This document shows positions 1 through 9,338 of a stretch of DNA of 64,000 nt, one piece after another (position 1 is the first letter of the stretch; each line of letters opens with the position of its first letter). Origin of the DNA: Sphingobacterium thalpophilum (GTDB lineage Bacteria > Bacteroidota > Bacteroidia > Sphingobacteriales > Sphingobacteriaceae). The stretch spans positions 4,712,001 to 4,776,000 of the forward strand of contig NZ_LR590484.1 in the NCBI RefSeq assembly GCF_901482695.1, read 5' to 3'. The translations under genes and the position numbers were made by a program. A model generated the notes under the pieces. It was not told the DNA's origin and ran no database searches. It saw only the letters and a program-made list of their open reading frames with translations.

Positions 1-565
1 CTACAACACCAACTTCATAGCGCGCATGAGCGTCATTGTATTGTTTTTGAAGACGTGCAATATTTTCCTGAACGATCTTGATTTGCTCTTCTGAGGTCAA
101 GATATCATAATAGGCTTTGCTGACGTCAACAACAGCGTCAATTTTTTGGCTTTCTGTGTTCTGCTTATTGCCCAGTCGAATCAGTTCAGCGGCTTTCTTG
201 GCCTGCATTAAGGCTGGATTTAAAAGTTGCTGGTCTGCCTGTAAGGTTAACGCACTGCTATTTTTGGTTCCCATGGGAATGTTGGCCCCATTAAAAAACA
301 TGGTTGGCAGTTTTACGTTATGATTAAAGTTGCCGGTTAAGCCGATCTGAGGATACCAGCCGGAAAGCGAAATATCGATATCCTTTTCGCCGATTGATTC
401 ATCAAGTTGTGCCTGTCTGATCGAAATCTTATTTCGCAGCGCGTAATCTATCAGCTGCTGAAGGGTCGCATTTGGCGGCAAGCTTTCAGACTGCTGTTGA
501 GCAAATCCTGTATTATTCAGCAGCGACAAGGTCACTAAGGAATATACGATTTTATTGAACTTCAT
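1..565 (-). CDS. TolC-family outer membrane efflux protein, N-terminal part (truncated by window edge)
   Basis: The first 188 codons are visible; the rest lies outside the window. The start (ATG at 565) is followed by a Sec signal peptide ending near GFAQ. Next comes a TolC-type helical segment: LQQLIDYALRNKISIRQAQLD resembles the usual opening of the outer membrane efflux domain, and SKAYYDILTSEEQIKIV resembles its coiled-coil part. Proteins of this family form the outer membrane exit duct of tripartite RND or ABC pumps. The gene starts 4 bp after the TetR stop codon, so the two are co-transcribed; inner membrane pump genes probably follow outside the window. Confidence 0.85.
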   Translation of the reverse strand, partial: MKFNKIVYSLVTLSLLNNTGFAQQQSESLPPNATLQQLIDYALRNKISIRQAQLDESIGEKDIDISLSGWYPQIGLTGNFNHNVKLPTMFFNGANIPMGTKNSSALTLQADQQLLNPALMQAKKAAELIRLGNKQNTESQKIDAVVDVSKAYYDILTSEEQIKIVQENIARLQKQYNDAHARYEVGVV

Positions 566-569
566 ATAT

Positions 570-1160
570 CTAATTAATTATTTTATTTCTATTAACAGCG
601 CCATCCCAGATTATTTCCATCAGTTCCTCCATATTTTGCTCGGAAAATTGAAGGTCTTTAAATTTGATGCTATGCACTGTCGACAACGCTACACCAATAT
701 AACTGGCTACCAGAAGGTGTACATTTACCTGTTTCAAAATTTTTCGATCAATACCTTCCTGCAGAAAGTCCACTACCTTATTCTGGCCACCTACAGGTTC
801 CTGTATTTCTGCCTTGTTCTTTTCGTAGTAGGGCGAAGAGAAAAACTGCTCAAAAAAACTGAATATCGGCCCGTTTTCCAGATAAAATTGAACGAAATTG
901 CGCCACACATGAAAAAAAGACGCTTTATAATCAAAATCATCTTTGATCCCGTCAAAAATATAATCGTTCAATAAAGAACGGCAATGTTTAAACAGCGCGA
1001 AAATCAGGTCATCTTTGGAGGGGAAATAATGGTAAATCGTTCCTATCGCAACATCAGATTCCTGAGCAATTTTACTCATCGGCGTCCCGTGGAAGCCATT
1101 GGTGTGTATCAGTTTAAGTGTGGCAGCAAAAACAGCTGCAATTTTTTCATTTGAATTCAT
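570..1160 (-). CDS. TetR/AcrR-family transcriptional repressor
   Basis: About 196 aa, the normal size for TetR regulators. The N-terminal helix-turn-helix is clear (MSKIAQESDVAIGTIYHYF followed by PSKDDL). The C-terminal ligand domain is not assignable. An in-frame ATG at 1175 would add five residues, but it falls inside a palindromic operator-like site and almost on the predicted transcription start. The ATG at 1160 is therefore preferred. It heads the efflux operon and probably represses itself and the TolC-like gene until an effector binds. Confidence 0.88.
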   Translation of the reverse strand: MNSNEKIAAVFAATLKLIHTNGFHGTPMSKIAQESDVAIGTIYHYFPSKDDLIFALFKHCRSLLNDYIFDGIKDDFDYKASFFHVWRNFVQFYLENGPIFSFFEQFFSSPYYEKNKAEIQEPVGGQNKVVDFLQEGIDRKILKQVNVHLLVASYIGVALSTVHSIKFKDLQFSEQNMEELMEIIWDGAVNRNKIIN

Positions 1161-1162
1161 CA

Positions 1163-1175
1163 ATCGAACGTTCAT
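1163..1175. promoter_or_regulatory. Candidate TetR operator
   Basis: The 13-bp sequence ATCGAACGTTCAT has a perfect 8-bp palindromic core (GAACGTTC) with AT on both outer flanks. It lies between the predicted -7 element and the preferred start codon of the tetR gene, where binding would block transcription. Autoregulation is inferred from position and symmetry. Confidence 0.55.
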
Positions 1176-1182
1176 TCGGTTG

Positions 1183-1210
1183 CAAAATTAGCGATTAAAT
1201 TGGTGTCAAA
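1183..1210 (-). promoter_or_regulatory. Bacteroidota-type promoter of the TetR/TolC operon
   Basis: On the minus strand TAATTTTG (1183-1190) matches the Bacteroidota -7 consensus TAnnTTTG. TTTG at 1207-1210 can serve as the -33 element, but the spacer of 16 is shorter than the usual 19-21. The start of transcription would fall just before the operator-like palindrome. Confidence 0.5.
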
Positions 1211-1338
1211 ATGTCAAATTATTGTTATAAATCAATAAATCCTAAAAGCCACTCCAAGCCAACAATACAATAAGGAAAAAAGGTTCAAATTGTTTTGCCA
1301 TCCACGACTATTTTTTCAAAAATTGATAGGCCTCCCAT

Positions 1339-1373
1339 AAAAAAAGGAACTTTGTTAAAAAGTTCCTTTTTTT
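1339..1373. terminator. Bidirectional intrinsic terminator
   Basis: Arms GGAACTTT (1346-1353) and AAAGTTCC (1359-1366) enclose a 5-nt loop. A runs precede and T runs follow the stem, so it can terminate in both directions. It closes the cytochrome c/SCO operon on the minus strand. Confidence 0.8.
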
Positions 1374-1791
1374 ATTGACAATTTTTCAATTGCTTTTCCA
1401 CCTCTTCAACAGGATAAATTTCCTTTCCCTTATTGATCTTGGTATTGATGTAGGTGAGTACGTAAGCGATGTCTACGTTGGAAAGATTTGAAGCGGGCAT
1501 GCTGTTATTAAATTTCTTCCCTGCCACTTCCAATTCTCCGCTGGTGCCATTTTTGATGATACAGGGCAGCTTCTGACGGTTTGCCGACAGGAAGTTGCTG
1601 TCAGTGAGGGGCGGGTAGAGGGTGCCGAGACCTTCGCCGCTTTCGCCATGACAATTTTGGCAATGTGCCACATATACTTTTTGGCCATTCACCGCATATT
1701 GGGCAGTTTTGATATCAACCTCGTTTTGGCAGCCGACGAACATAAGCAGCAGGAAACCAATAGTGCAGCAGGTCGTTACAAGTGTACGCAT
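1372..1791 (-). CDS. Class I cytochrome c, lipoprotein
   Basis: 139 aa. The N-terminus is a lipoprotein signal (LLMFVGC, Cys21). One haem c motif CQNCH lies near residue 44, and a Met in NNSMPAS near residue 97 is the likely distal ligand. It is therefore a single-haem, membrane-anchored periplasmic cytochrome that shuttles electrons. It follows the SCO gene by one base and is the last gene before a strong terminator. The SCO neighbour suggests a link to terminal oxidase or copper-enzyme maturation, but no oxidase gene is in view. Confidence 0.88.
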   Translation of the reverse strand: MRTLVTTCCTIGFLLLMFVGCQNEVDIKTAQYAVNGQKVYVAHCQNCHGESGEGLGTLYPPLTDSNFLSANRQKLPCIIKNGTSGELEVAGKKFNNSMPASNLSNVDIAYVLTYINTKINKGKEIYPVEEVEKQLKNCQ

Positions 1792-1792
1792 G

Positions 1793-2440
1793 TTATTTTT
1801 TGCTTTCGTTCAGTAGCTTGGGCAGATCGTTCAGTAACTTTTGCACCTGTTCATCATTGGTGCCGTCATAGGCCCCACGGATGCGTTTATCTTTATCTAC
1901 CAATACCAGATAGCCTTGATGATCATACCCGCCAGGAGCGTTTTTGTCCTCGGCTGTATACACCAAATAGTCATTGGCAATGCCGTATATGGATGCTTTG
2001 GTGCCCGAAACGAATTGCCAATGGTCATTGCTCACGCCAAGTTTATTGGCGTAATCTTTCAGGACATGAGGCTGGTCATACTTAAAATCTATGCTGTGTG
2101 AAAGAAAGCGTACGGCATCGTTGTCTTTATATTGTTCATAGATTTTCAGCAGATTACGGTTCATCGTCGGGCAGATACTTGGGCAATGCGTGAAAAAGAA
2201 ATTGGCGATATATACCTTATTTTCAAAGTTTTTCTCGGAGATCATCACACTGTCCTGATTTAAAAAGCTGAAGGCAGGTATGGTATGATAAATGGTGTCT
2301 ACTACTTTTTTGCCATCAACGGTTTTTTCGACGGCTTCACGTTCGCCGTAGATCGGTAAACTAGTCTGATTGTTGTTTTTGCATGAAAAGAAACCCAACA
2401 ATAGACTTGCAGCGCAACAAAAGTTAAAAATGGATTTCAT
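1793..2440 (-). CDS. SCO1/SenC-family copper chaperone/thiol protein, lipoprotein
   Basis: 215 aa with a lipoprotein signal (LLLGFFSC). The thioredoxin-like SCO domain has the copper-binding CxxxC motif in THCPSICPTM and the third ligand His in YDHQGYLVLVD. SCO proteins deliver copper to the CuA site of cytochrome c oxidase or act as thiol reductants. It sits between an unknown lipoprotein (2-bp gap) and cytochrome c (1-bp gap), so all three are surely one transcript. Confidence 0.92.
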   Translation of the reverse strand: MKSIFNFCCAASLLLGFFSCKNNNQTSLPIYGEREAVEKTVDGKKVVDTIYHTIPAFSFLNQDSVMISEKNFENKVYIANFFFTHCPSICPTMNRNLLKIYEQYKDNDAVRFLSHSIDFKYDQPHVLKDYANKLGVSNDHWQFVSGTKASIYGIANDYLVYTAEDKNAPGGYDHQGYLVLVDKDKRIRGAYDGTNDEQVQKLLNDLPKLLNESKK

Positions 2441-2442
2441 CG

Positions 2443-2859
2443 TTAAAAGTTCTTTAATTTTTCCTGGCTTTCTTTAGCAACATTGTCAAATATCTTCTTC
2501 ATGTCGGTTACCTTTTGCAGTTCAACTTCAAAATATTTGGTATCTGTCGTATCAGGATTGTAGCCCTTCATCCAATCCATCATATGATCAGTTGCACTCT
2601 CCAGATTAGCTTTCAGTATACTGAGCTCTTTTCGGGCGTCAGCCGTATCCAGCCCCGCGTTCGCTGCTTTAATGGACTTTAAATTGTTCAGGATGGAATC
2701 TATTTTGATGGCGTCACGGTCAAAGTGAGCAATCTGAGGCATGATCTCATCGTGGATTTTGATCGTTGAATCTTGCAGGGCTTTGACTTTGTTGGTACCC
2801 GCGTTTTCACATGCCGCTATTGCCAGGGACGCGATAGCCATGAAAGCGATTTTCTTCAT
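2443..2859 (-). CDS. Hypothetical lipoprotein in the SCO/cytochrome operon
   Basis: 138 aa from the ATG at 2859, which starts a classic lipoprotein signal (ASLAIAAC). A longer frame to 2895 only adds residues before the signal. The mature part is charged and mostly helical, with no Cys or His cluster. A short motif DHMMDWMKGY lies near the middle. I do not recognise a family. Its place 2 bp upstream of SCO suggests a role in the same periplasmic redox or copper process. Confidence 0.8.
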   Translation of the reverse strand: MKKIAFMAIASLAIAACENAGTNKVKALQDSTIKIHDEIMPQIAHFDRDAIKIDSILNNLKSIKAANAGLDTADARKELSILKANLESATDHMMDWMKGYNPDTTDTKYFEVELQKVTDMKKIFDNVAKESQEKLKNF

Positions 2860-2899
2860 GTTTCTATTTATTTGGTGATTGGACAAAGATATCAATTTC

Positions 2900-3397
2900 T
2901 TATTGTCCTGCCTCCCGATTTCTTGGTGGGAATGTAAAATTCAGGTCACGAATATAAGTCTCACAACGTACGACTGCGCATAATTCATCATAACGATCCT
3001 TTATCTCCAGACTGAAATTTTTGACGATCTTCCCTCTGCTACGAATCGCCTCGGTGCATTCGGACAAGAGCTGATCCGGAAGTTCCACCTTATAGCTCAA
3101 ACTGGTTTTTCCGGGCTTTTTAAATTCAATCGTTGAAGATTTGAGCCAGGCGACGGTCTTTTTAAATCCGGTCATTTGGAGATATTGATCGAGCAAGATC
3201 GGAAATATCGGGTCGGCAGCAGCAAATATGGTTCCACCAAAGAGAGTTTTGTTGGTGTTGATGTTAAATAATGTTTTATAAATTTTTACTTCTGCGCCTT
3301 TAAATCCCGGACTGATTTTTTTGACCCAGATGCCCTGAAAAAGAAAGGGCGGATAGACGCGTAATAGCCATGTAAGTGCAAGGGGACTGTATCTCAT
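2900..3397 (-). CDS. DUF4442 (hotdog-fold thioesterase-like) protein
   Basis: 165 aa, close to the usual length of DUF4442 proteins. The central stretch NKTLFGGTIFAAADPIF corresponds to the hotdog helix region, in which a small acyl-thioester ligand normally sits. No signal peptide, so cytoplasmic. The activity is not established; an acyl-CoA thioesterase role is inferred from the fold. It lies 40 bp upstream of the lipoprotein/SCO/cytochrome cluster on the same strand and may be its first gene. Confidence 0.75.
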   Translation of the reverse strand: MRYSPLALTWLLRVYPPFLFQGIWVKKISPGFKGAEVKIYKTLFNINTNKTLFGGTIFAAADPIFPILLDQYLQMTGFKKTVAWLKSSTIEFKKPGKTSLSYKVELPDQLLSECTEAIRSRGKIVKNFSLEIKDRYDELCAVVRCETYIRDLNFTFPPRNREAGQ

Positions 3398-3490
3398 GAT
3401 ACAAAAGTAACAGAATGTAGGCGATTATTCCCTGAAATCTTGGTTTTCTTGTTGCACTATGGTATTTTTACGGGATCAAAAGAACCTAAA

Positions 3491-4726
3491 ATGTCAACAC
3501 AGAGAGACGAACAGACGACAAGCAAAAAAGTGTGGTTATTGGTTACCATCGCTTCATTGGGCTATTTTGTCGATATCTATGATCTTATTATTTTTTCGAT
3601 TGTGCGGATACAGTCGTTTACGGATATTGGAGTGCCGGCTGAGGAGATGCGGGTCAAAGGTGAGTTTGTGCTCAATATGCAGATGGGTGGACTGTTATTA
3701 GGCGGGATTATATGGGGGATAATCGGCGATAAGTTTGGTCGCCTGAGAGTGCTGTTTGGTTCTATTCTGATGTATTCGCTTGCCAATATCGCGAATGGTT
3801 TTGTACATGATGTGCTGATGTATGGGATGATCCGATTTATTGCCGGAATAGGACTGGCTGGAGAATTGGGCGCAGGAATTACGTTGGTTTCAGAAAGTAT
3901 GCATAAATCCAAACGGGGCTACGGTACCATGCTTGTTGCGAGTGTCGGTGTGTTGGGGGCTATTTTGGCCTACTTTGTTTCCGAAGTGTACAATTGGCGT
4001 ACAGCATATTTCGTCGGCGGCGGCATGGGGCTATTACTGCTCTTGCTGCGTGTGGGTTCATTTGAATCCGGTTTGTTTAAGGAGCAAGCCGACAAGGTGG
4101 TTGTCAGGGGCGATTTCCGAATGCTTTTTACCGACAGAAACCGTTTGAAGCGCTATATGAATTGCCTATGTATTGGGCTTCCCATCTGGTTTGTGGTAGG
4201 CGTACTGGTTACGCAGGCCCCTGAAATCGGAAAAGCACTGGGTGCGGCAGAGACGCTGAGCGCTGGCAAGGGGGTAATGTTTGCCTATATTGGCATTTCG
4301 ATCGGGGATGTACTCGCGGGTGTTTTTGCGCAGGTATTAAAATCCCGCAAAAAAGTTGTTTTCATCTGTCAGCTGATTATTATTGGCAGTTCGTTATGGT
4401 ATCTTTTCAGTAACGGTATTTCGGCAAATAAATTTCTGATGCTGGCTTTTGTGATGGGACTGGGAGTGGGATATTGGGCTACCTTCGTCACGATTTCAGC
4501 AGAACAATTTGGTACCAATCTACGGGCGACTGTGGCGACGACAGCGCCCAATTTTGTCAGGGGGGCATTGATCCCCTCGACCATGTTGTACGGACTTTTG
4601 GTCAATTCTTTTGGTATCGTACCTGCAGCAATAGCCATGGTATTGTTGCTTTCCGGTATTGCCATTTATTCTTTGACACAGCTGGAAGAGAGCTTTGACA
4701 AAGACCTGAATTATTTGGAACATTAA
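3491..4726 (+). CDS. MFS transporter, sugar/metabolite:H+ symporter-like
   Basis: 411 aa from the ATG at 3491. A frame open to 3440 exists, but the extra residues do not look like MFS. About 12 membrane segments are visible. The loop 2-3 motif appears as GDKFGRLRVL, and FIAGIGLAGELGAG and YNWRTAYFVGG are typical of the sugar-porter/ProP branch. It probably imports a small organic solute with protons; the substrate cannot be read from sequence. It is monocistronic, divergent from the DUF4442 gene. Confidence 0.85.
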   Translation: MSTQRDEQTTSKKVWLLVTIASLGYFVDIYDLIIFSIVRIQSFTDIGVPAEEMRVKGEFVLNMQMGGLLLGGIIWGIIGDKFGRLRVLFGSILMYSLANIANGFVHDVLMYGMIRFIAGIGLAGELGAGITLVSESMHKSKRGYGTMLVASVGVLGAILAYFVSEVYNWRTAYFVGGGMGLLLLLLRVGSFESGLFKEQADKVVVRGDFRMLFTDRNRLKRYMNCLCIGLPIWFVVGVLVTQAPEIGKALGAAETLSAGKGVMFAYIGISIGDVLAGVFAQVLKSRKKVVFICQLIIIGSSLWYLFSNGISANKFLMLAFVMGLGVGYWATFVTISAEQFGTNLRATVATTAPNFVRGALIPSTMLYGLLVNSFGIVPAAIAMVLLLSGIAIYSLTQLEESFDKDLNYLEH

Positions 4727-4739
4727 TCCCCAGCCGTAA

Positions 4740-4922
4740 CTATTTTTTTCTTCCGGGACATTTTTTGCAGCGTTTTCCTTCTTTGTATTTCTTACAGCAT
4801 TTTTTAAAACACACGCAGGAAAAGTCGGAAAACGGATGCAATGCCGCACTTCTAAATTGAAATGGGCTTGCCTTGCTGTCCATTTGGTCGTGCTCTACAA
4901 CAGACTCAATAACTTCGTTCAT
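4740..4922 (-). CDS. Small Cys- and Lys-rich protein
   Basis: 60 aa. The N-terminal half is acidic; the C-terminal half is basic with five Cys in CVCFKKCCKKYKEGKRCKKC. The spacing suggests a small metal-binding (zinc or iron) tail. Similar short proteins ending in a CCKKY...CKKCP pattern are, as far as I recall, common in Bacteroidota, but I know no function. It is convergent with the MFS gene. Confidence 0.6.
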   Translation of the reverse strand: MNEVIESVVEHDQMDSKASPFQFRSAALHPFSDFSCVCFKKCCKKYKEGKRCKKCPGRKK

Positions 4923-4972
4923 AGGGCAAAGTTACTATTTGTTTAAAATAATTCTAAATAAAAATGCCGATT

Positions 4973-5545
4973 TTACATTTTTTTAAGAAGATTTTCGATC
5001 ACTTTCGGAAAATGCTGATGTTCGAGTTGCTGTCCTTTAAATTTTATGATGTCCAGGGTGTCACTGGGATCAATTTTAAACCGCGCCTGGTATATAATCT
5101 CCCCTTCATCAAAATGTTCGTTAGCAAAGTGGATAGTGATACCATGCTCTTCTTCTTTGTTAGCCAGTACAGCTTTGTGTACATGGTCGCCATACATACC
5201 CTTACCACCATACTTCGGAAGGAGAGCAGGATGGATATTGATGATTTGGTTTGGATAAGCTTTTAGCAGGTTGTAAGGTACCAGCCAGAGAAATCCCGCC
5301 AGGACAATAAGATCTATATTGAGATTCTTAAGAATATTTACGACATTGTCGGTGTTATAGAACTCGTTACGATCAAATATGTGGGAAGGTATTTCAAAAT
5401 TATCTGCCCGTTGAATAACGTAGGCATCTGGATTATTGGAGAGAACTAGAGCGACCTCAGCTTCATCTGAATATTTAAAATGTTCCATTATTTTCTGTGC
5501 ATTGGAACCTGAACCTGAAGCAAAAATGGCAATTCGTTTTTTCAC
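4973..5545 (-). CDS. purN: Phosphoribosylglycinamide formyltransferase
   Basis: 190 aa, the normal length for PurN. It converts GAR to formyl-GAR with 10-formyl-THF in purine synthesis, in the cytoplasm. Visible marks are the nucleotide-binding start FASGSGSNAQ, the folate-site motif LAGFLWLVP, and the catalytic block INIHPALLPKYGGKGMYG with His in the expected place, followed by GITIHFANEHFDEG. It is monocistronic and separate from other pur genes. Confidence 0.95.
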   Translation of the reverse strand: MKKRIAIFASGSGSNAQKIMEHFKYSDEAEVALVLSNNPDAYVIQRADNFEIPSHIFDRNEFYNTDNVVNILKNLNIDLIVLAGFLWLVPYNLLKAYPNQIINIHPALLPKYGGKGMYGDHVHKAVLANKEEEHGITIHFANEHFDEGEIIYQARFKIDPSDTLDIIKFKGQQLEHQHFPKVIENLLKKM

Positions 5546-5702
5546 GATTATTGGATATTTATAGATTTGATCGATTTAAAAATTAGTTCAAACTTACGCA
5601 TTTTTTGTAAAAAAACTAATATAATGACAGATGGAAGCGCCTTTTTAAGTATAATTGAGTAAAATTAATGCATTATTCATTGTTGCTTTAAAATTCTTTA
5701 AT

Positions 5703-6197
5703 ATGAAGTTGTTCCGTTTGCTTTTTTTTGTTGGTCTGTTTTTTATTCTTCAACCGCTGTTTGCTCAGGCGCCTAAAGTATTGCCGGCTTTTTCCTTTGG
5801 CGAGGTCTATCAGGCTGGCCGGTTCAGTTCGGATAAGTTGCCTAAGGCAGGTTATATCGTGCTTGATTTTTACGATCCGGGTTGCGGACATTGCCAGAAA
5901 ATGGGCGCGGGTATCGCCCAGAATTTGCCCAGATTTAAAAACGTCCATTTTTACTTTATCTCCATGAACGATAAACCTTATGTGGACGGTTTTATAAATA
6001 TGCATGCCAAGCCACTAAGGAACGCCCCGAATGTGAAATTTTTATTTGATCCGGGCACACAGTTTATTGAAAAGTTTAATCCTACGAATTATCCTTCGCT
6101 GTATGTATATGATGCCAAAACAAAGACCTTGTTGCAGCACCTGGACGGGGAAGATGATGTAAAGAAACTGTTGAAGTCAGTGAATGGTATAGACTGA
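5703..6197 (+). CDS. Secreted thioredoxin-like protein with CGHC active site
   Basis: 164 aa from the ATG at 5703, which opens a Sec signal peptide ending near LFAQ. The mature protein has a thioredoxin fold with the redox motif CGHC in FYDPGCGHCQKM, and a cis-Pro region in NPTNYPSLYVYD. CGHC is typical of oxidising (PDI-like) thioredoxin relatives, so a periplasmic thiol oxidase or isomerase role is plausible. It is followed by a strong bidirectional terminator shared with clpB. Confidence 0.85.
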   Translation: MKLFRLLFFVGLFFILQPLFAQAPKVLPAFSFGEVYQAGRFSSDKLPKAGYIVLDFYDPGCGHCQKMGAGIAQNLPRFKNVHFYFISMNDKPYVDGFINMHAKPLRNAPNVKFLFDPGTQFIEKFNPTNYPSLYVYDAKTKTLLQHLDGEDDVKKLLKSVNGID

Positions 6198-6210
6198 CTC
6201 TTTATAAAAT

Positions 6211-6246
6211 AAAAAAAAAGCGTTGCGATAGCAACGCTTTTTTTTT
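6211..6246. terminator. Bidirectional intrinsic terminator between thioredoxin-like gene and clpB
   Basis: GCGTTGC (6220-6226) and GCAACGC (6231-6237) form a perfect stem with loop GATA, flanked by nine A on the left and nine T on the right. It serves both convergent genes. Confidence 0.93.
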
Positions 6247-8845
6247 ATGCTTCCTGTTTGTTAATGAAGACAAATTTCCCATTGAAAACATCCAGCCGGA
6301 TGACCGAATCTCGGCTTACTTTCCCTGATAAGATCTCCTTGGAGAGCTCATTAAGGATACGTTTTTGAATCACACGTTTCAGCGGTCTTGCACCATATAC
6401 TGGATCATACCCTAGCTGGGCCAGCCAGTCCATGGCTTCATCGGATGCTGTGATAAAGATATTTTGTTCAGCCAGTTGTTTTTGAACATGGGCGAACTGC
6501 AGACGAACGATATCGCCGATTTCGTCCCTGCTCAGCGGTGTGAACATAATGACCTCATCGATACGGTTTAAGAACTCTGGACGGATCGACTGTTTGAGGA
6601 GTTCGAAAACTTCGTTGCGAGTTTTCGCAATGATTTCATCTTTATAGTCTTCCCGCAAATGACTGAAATTTTCCTGAATGACATGCGAGCCGGTATTGGA
6701 CGTCATAATAATAATCGTATTCTTGAAATTGACAGTACGCCCTTTGTTGTCTGTTAAATGTCCATCATCAAGTACCTGCAAAAGGATGTTAAATACATCT
6801 GGGTGGGCCTTTTCAATTTCATCCAATAGCACCACAGAATAGGGGCGTCTTCGGACAGCTTCAGTCAACTGACCGCCTTCATCATAACCAACATATCCGG
6901 GAGGCGCACCGATAAGGCGAGACACGGCATGTCTTTCTTGGTATTCGGACATATCGATACGCACCATCGACTGCTCGTCATCGAACAGAAATTCGGCAAG
7001 CGCTTTGGCGAGCTCTGTTTTTCCGACGCCTGTTGTTCCCAAAAATATAAAAGAACCGATAGGGCGCTTAGCGTCATTCAGGCCAGCTCTTGAACGGCGT
7101 ATTGCGTCAGAGATAGCTTCTATAGCTTCGTTCTGTCCTGCAACACGTTTGTGCAGTTCTTCTTCCAGATTAAGAAGCTTTTCACGTTCCGACTGGATCA
7201 TTTTGCTTACGGGTATGCCAGTCCATTTGGCCACTACATCGGCAATGTCCTCGGAGGTCACCTCTTCCTTCAGCATACGCTTGCTTTCCTGCTTTTCAGC
7301 AAGTTCGGCTTTTAGCCTTTCCACCTTCTCCTGCGCTTCTTTAATGCGTCCGTAACGCAGCTCAGCTACTTTTCCATAGTCGCCGGAGCGTTCCGCCTGT
7401 TCCGCTTCGAGCTTATAATTTTCAATATTTTCAATCTCTTGGTTGACATGGTCTACGAGATTTTTTTCTTCCTGCCATGAAGCACGCAAGGTATCACGTT
7501 CGGCCGACAGGTTGGCAATGCTTTCCGAGAGTTCCTGGACTTTTTTGTCGTCGTTTTCGCGTTTTAGGGCCTCCCGTTCAATCTCGAGTTGCATGATGCG
7601 GCGCTCCAGTTCGTCCACTGCCTCTGGCACAGAGTCCATTTCCAGACGCAGTTTTGACGCAGCTTCATCGATCAGGTCGATTGCTTTATCCGGTAAAAAG
7701 CGGTCCGAAATATAGCGTTGCGACAGTTCAACGGCAGCGATGATGGATTCATCCAGGATACGTACCTTATGATGGGTTTCATAGCGTTCTTTCAGTCCCC
7801 GAAGAATAGAGATCGCGTCCTGGGTGTCAGGTTCTTCGACCATGACCTTCTGAAACCGGCGTTCAAGCGCTTTGTCCTTTTCAAAGTATTTTTGGTATTC
7901 ATTTAATGTGGTGGCACCGATGGCACGCAGTTCGCCTCTGGCCAAGGCGGGTTTCAGAATATTAGCTGCGTCCATCGCGCCTTCGCCGCCTCCTGCACCG
8001 ACAAGGGTATGGATCTCATCAATAAACAGAATAATCTCGCCGTTGGAGTCAGTCACCTCCTTGACGACTGCTTTTAAACGTTCTTCGAACTCACCTTTAT
8101 ATTTGGCTCCAGCAATTAGGGCCCCCATATCCAGTGAAAACACAACTTTTGTCTTGAGATTTTCGGGAGCATCACCTTTGATGATCCGATAAGCAATACC
8201 TTCGGCAATAGCCGTCTTACCCACTCCGGGCTCACCGACAAGAATGGGGTTGTTTTTGGTACGTCGGGAGAGGATCTGCATGACGCGCCTGATTTCCTCA
8301 TCACGCCCAATGACAGGGTCGAGCTTGCCCGACTCGGCATACTCGTTCAGGTTACGGGCATATTTTCCCAGTGCATTATAGGTTGCCTCAGCATTTTGGT
8401 CCGTCACACGGCTGTTGCCCCGCAGTTCCTTGATCGCAGTCTTTAAATCCTTTTCGGTGACGCCCTGTGCTTTCAGTAAGCTTGACGTTTTGTCCGAAGT
8501 GGCCAGCATCCCCAAAAGCAGATGTTCGACAGATACAAATTCGTCGTTGAATTCTTTAAGATATCCTTGTGCTTTCTGCAAGGCAGTATTGGCATCGCTA
8601 CTCAAATAAATATTGCTACCGCTGACTTTCGGGAAACTCTCAATCTGCTTATCTAGTTCCGTTCCAAGATAAGTAATATTCACATTTAATTTCTTCAGAA
8701 GGTGGCTAACCACATTTTCGTCCACGGAAAGCAAAGCTTTTAGGATATGAGCAGTTTCGATCGCCTGCTGCTGATGACCAGCAGCAATTTCCGAAGCTTT
8801 TTGTATGGCCTCCTGGGCCTTAATGGTATAGTTATTAAAATTCAT
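6245..8845 (-). CDS. clpB: ATP-dependent disaggregase ClpB
   Basis: 866 aa, full length for ClpB. Order: N-terminal Clp repeat domain (about 1-145), AAA+ domain 1 with Walker A GEPGVGKT, coiled-coil middle domain (about 410-525) that separates ClpB from ClpA/ClpC, AAA+ domain 2 with Walker A GTTGVGKT, and the C-terminal small domain ([15 protein letters not shown]). It works with DnaK to resolve aggregates after heat stress. No CIRCE repeat is visible upstream, so HrcA control is not supported here. Confidence 0.98.
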   Translation of the reverse strand: MNFNNYTIKAQEAIQKASEIAAGHQQQAIETAHILKALLSVDENVVSHLLKKLNVNITYLGTELDKQIESFPKVSGSNIYLSSDANTALQKAQGYLKEFNDEFVSVEHLLLGMLATSDKTSSLLKAQGVTEKDLKTAIKELRGNSRVTDQNAEATYNALGKYARNLNEYAESGKLDPVIGRDEEIRRVMQILSRRTKNNPILVGEPGVGKTAIAEGIAYRIIKGDAPENLKTKVVFSLDMGALIAGAKYKGEFEERLKAVVKEVTDSNGEIILFIDEIHTLVGAGGGEGAMDAANILKPALARGELRAIGATTLNEYQKYFEKDKALERRFQKVMVEEPDTQDAISILRGLKERYETHHKVRILDESIIAAVELSQRYISDRFLPDKAIDLIDEAASKLRLEMDSVPEAVDELERRIMQLEIEREALKRENDDKKVQELSESIANLSAERDTLRASWQEEKNLVDHVNQEIENIENYKLEAEQAERSGDYGKVAELRYGRIKEAQEKVERLKAELAEKQESKRMLKEEVTSEDIADVVAKWTGIPVSKMIQSEREKLLNLEEELHKRVAGQNEAIEAISDAIRRSRAGLNDAKRPIGSFIFLGTTGVGKTELAKALAEFLFDDEQSMVRIDMSEYQERHAVSRLIGAPPGYVGYDEGGQLTEAVRRRPYSVVLLDEIEKAHPDVFNILLQVLDDGHLTDNKGRTVNFKNTIIIMTSNTGSHVIQENFSHLREDYKDEIIAKTRNEVFELLKQSIRPEFLNRIDEVIMFTPLSRDEIGDIVRLQFAHVQKQLAEQNIFITASDEAMDWLAQLGYDPVYGARPLKRVIQKRILNELSKEILSGKVSRDSVIRLDVFNGKFVFINKQEA

Positions 8846-9038
8846 CCGTAAAATATCTTAATTAAAGTTTGTTGATATGTTTTGTTATAACAATTGGGAT
8901 GCCATTCAGTTTTTGGGTGTTAATACGGAAAAAATGGCATTGAAATTTATTGTTTCATGACAAATTTTCAGGTTATAAAAATAATAATGCTGATTTTTAA
9001 CGATTTGAAAACCTGAGTGCAAAAATTGCGAGATGGGA

Positions 9039-9070
9039 TTTGGATTTTTGGTCTAAGCTTTCGATATTTG
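9039..9070 (+). promoter_or_regulatory. Likely promoter of the tRNA-Thr pair
   Basis: TTTG at 9039-9042 and GATATTTG at 9063-9070 fit the -33/-7 pattern with a 20-nt spacer. They lie about 47 bp before the first tRNA. The -7 element departs from consensus at its first two bases. Confidence 0.45.
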
Positions 9071-9116
9071 CAGCATCTTAAAAGCGGTAACGTTTTGAAG
9101 GTTGAAAAGAAGTAAC

Positions 9117-9189
<73 letters not shown>

Positions 9190-9222
9190 CATCGAGTAAT
9201 ACTCATTAAACTTCTTTAAAAA

Positions 9223-9295
<73 letters not shown>

Positions 9296-9300
9296 CAAAA

Positions 9301-9338
9301 AGACCCCCAAGATTCATCTCTTGGGGGTCTTTTTTTTA
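9301..9338. terminator. Bidirectional terminator after the tRNA-Thr genes
   Basis: Perfect 12-bp arms AGACCCCCAAGA (9301-9312) and TCTTGGGGGTCT (9319-9330) with a 6-nt loop, then a T run. An A run on the left allows it to end the alkaline phosphatase transcript as well. Confidence 0.93.

Noticed and set aside
8846-9038. CIRCE or other heat-shock element before clpB
   Set aside because: No TTAGCACTC/GAGTGCTAA pair and no clear alternative dyad.
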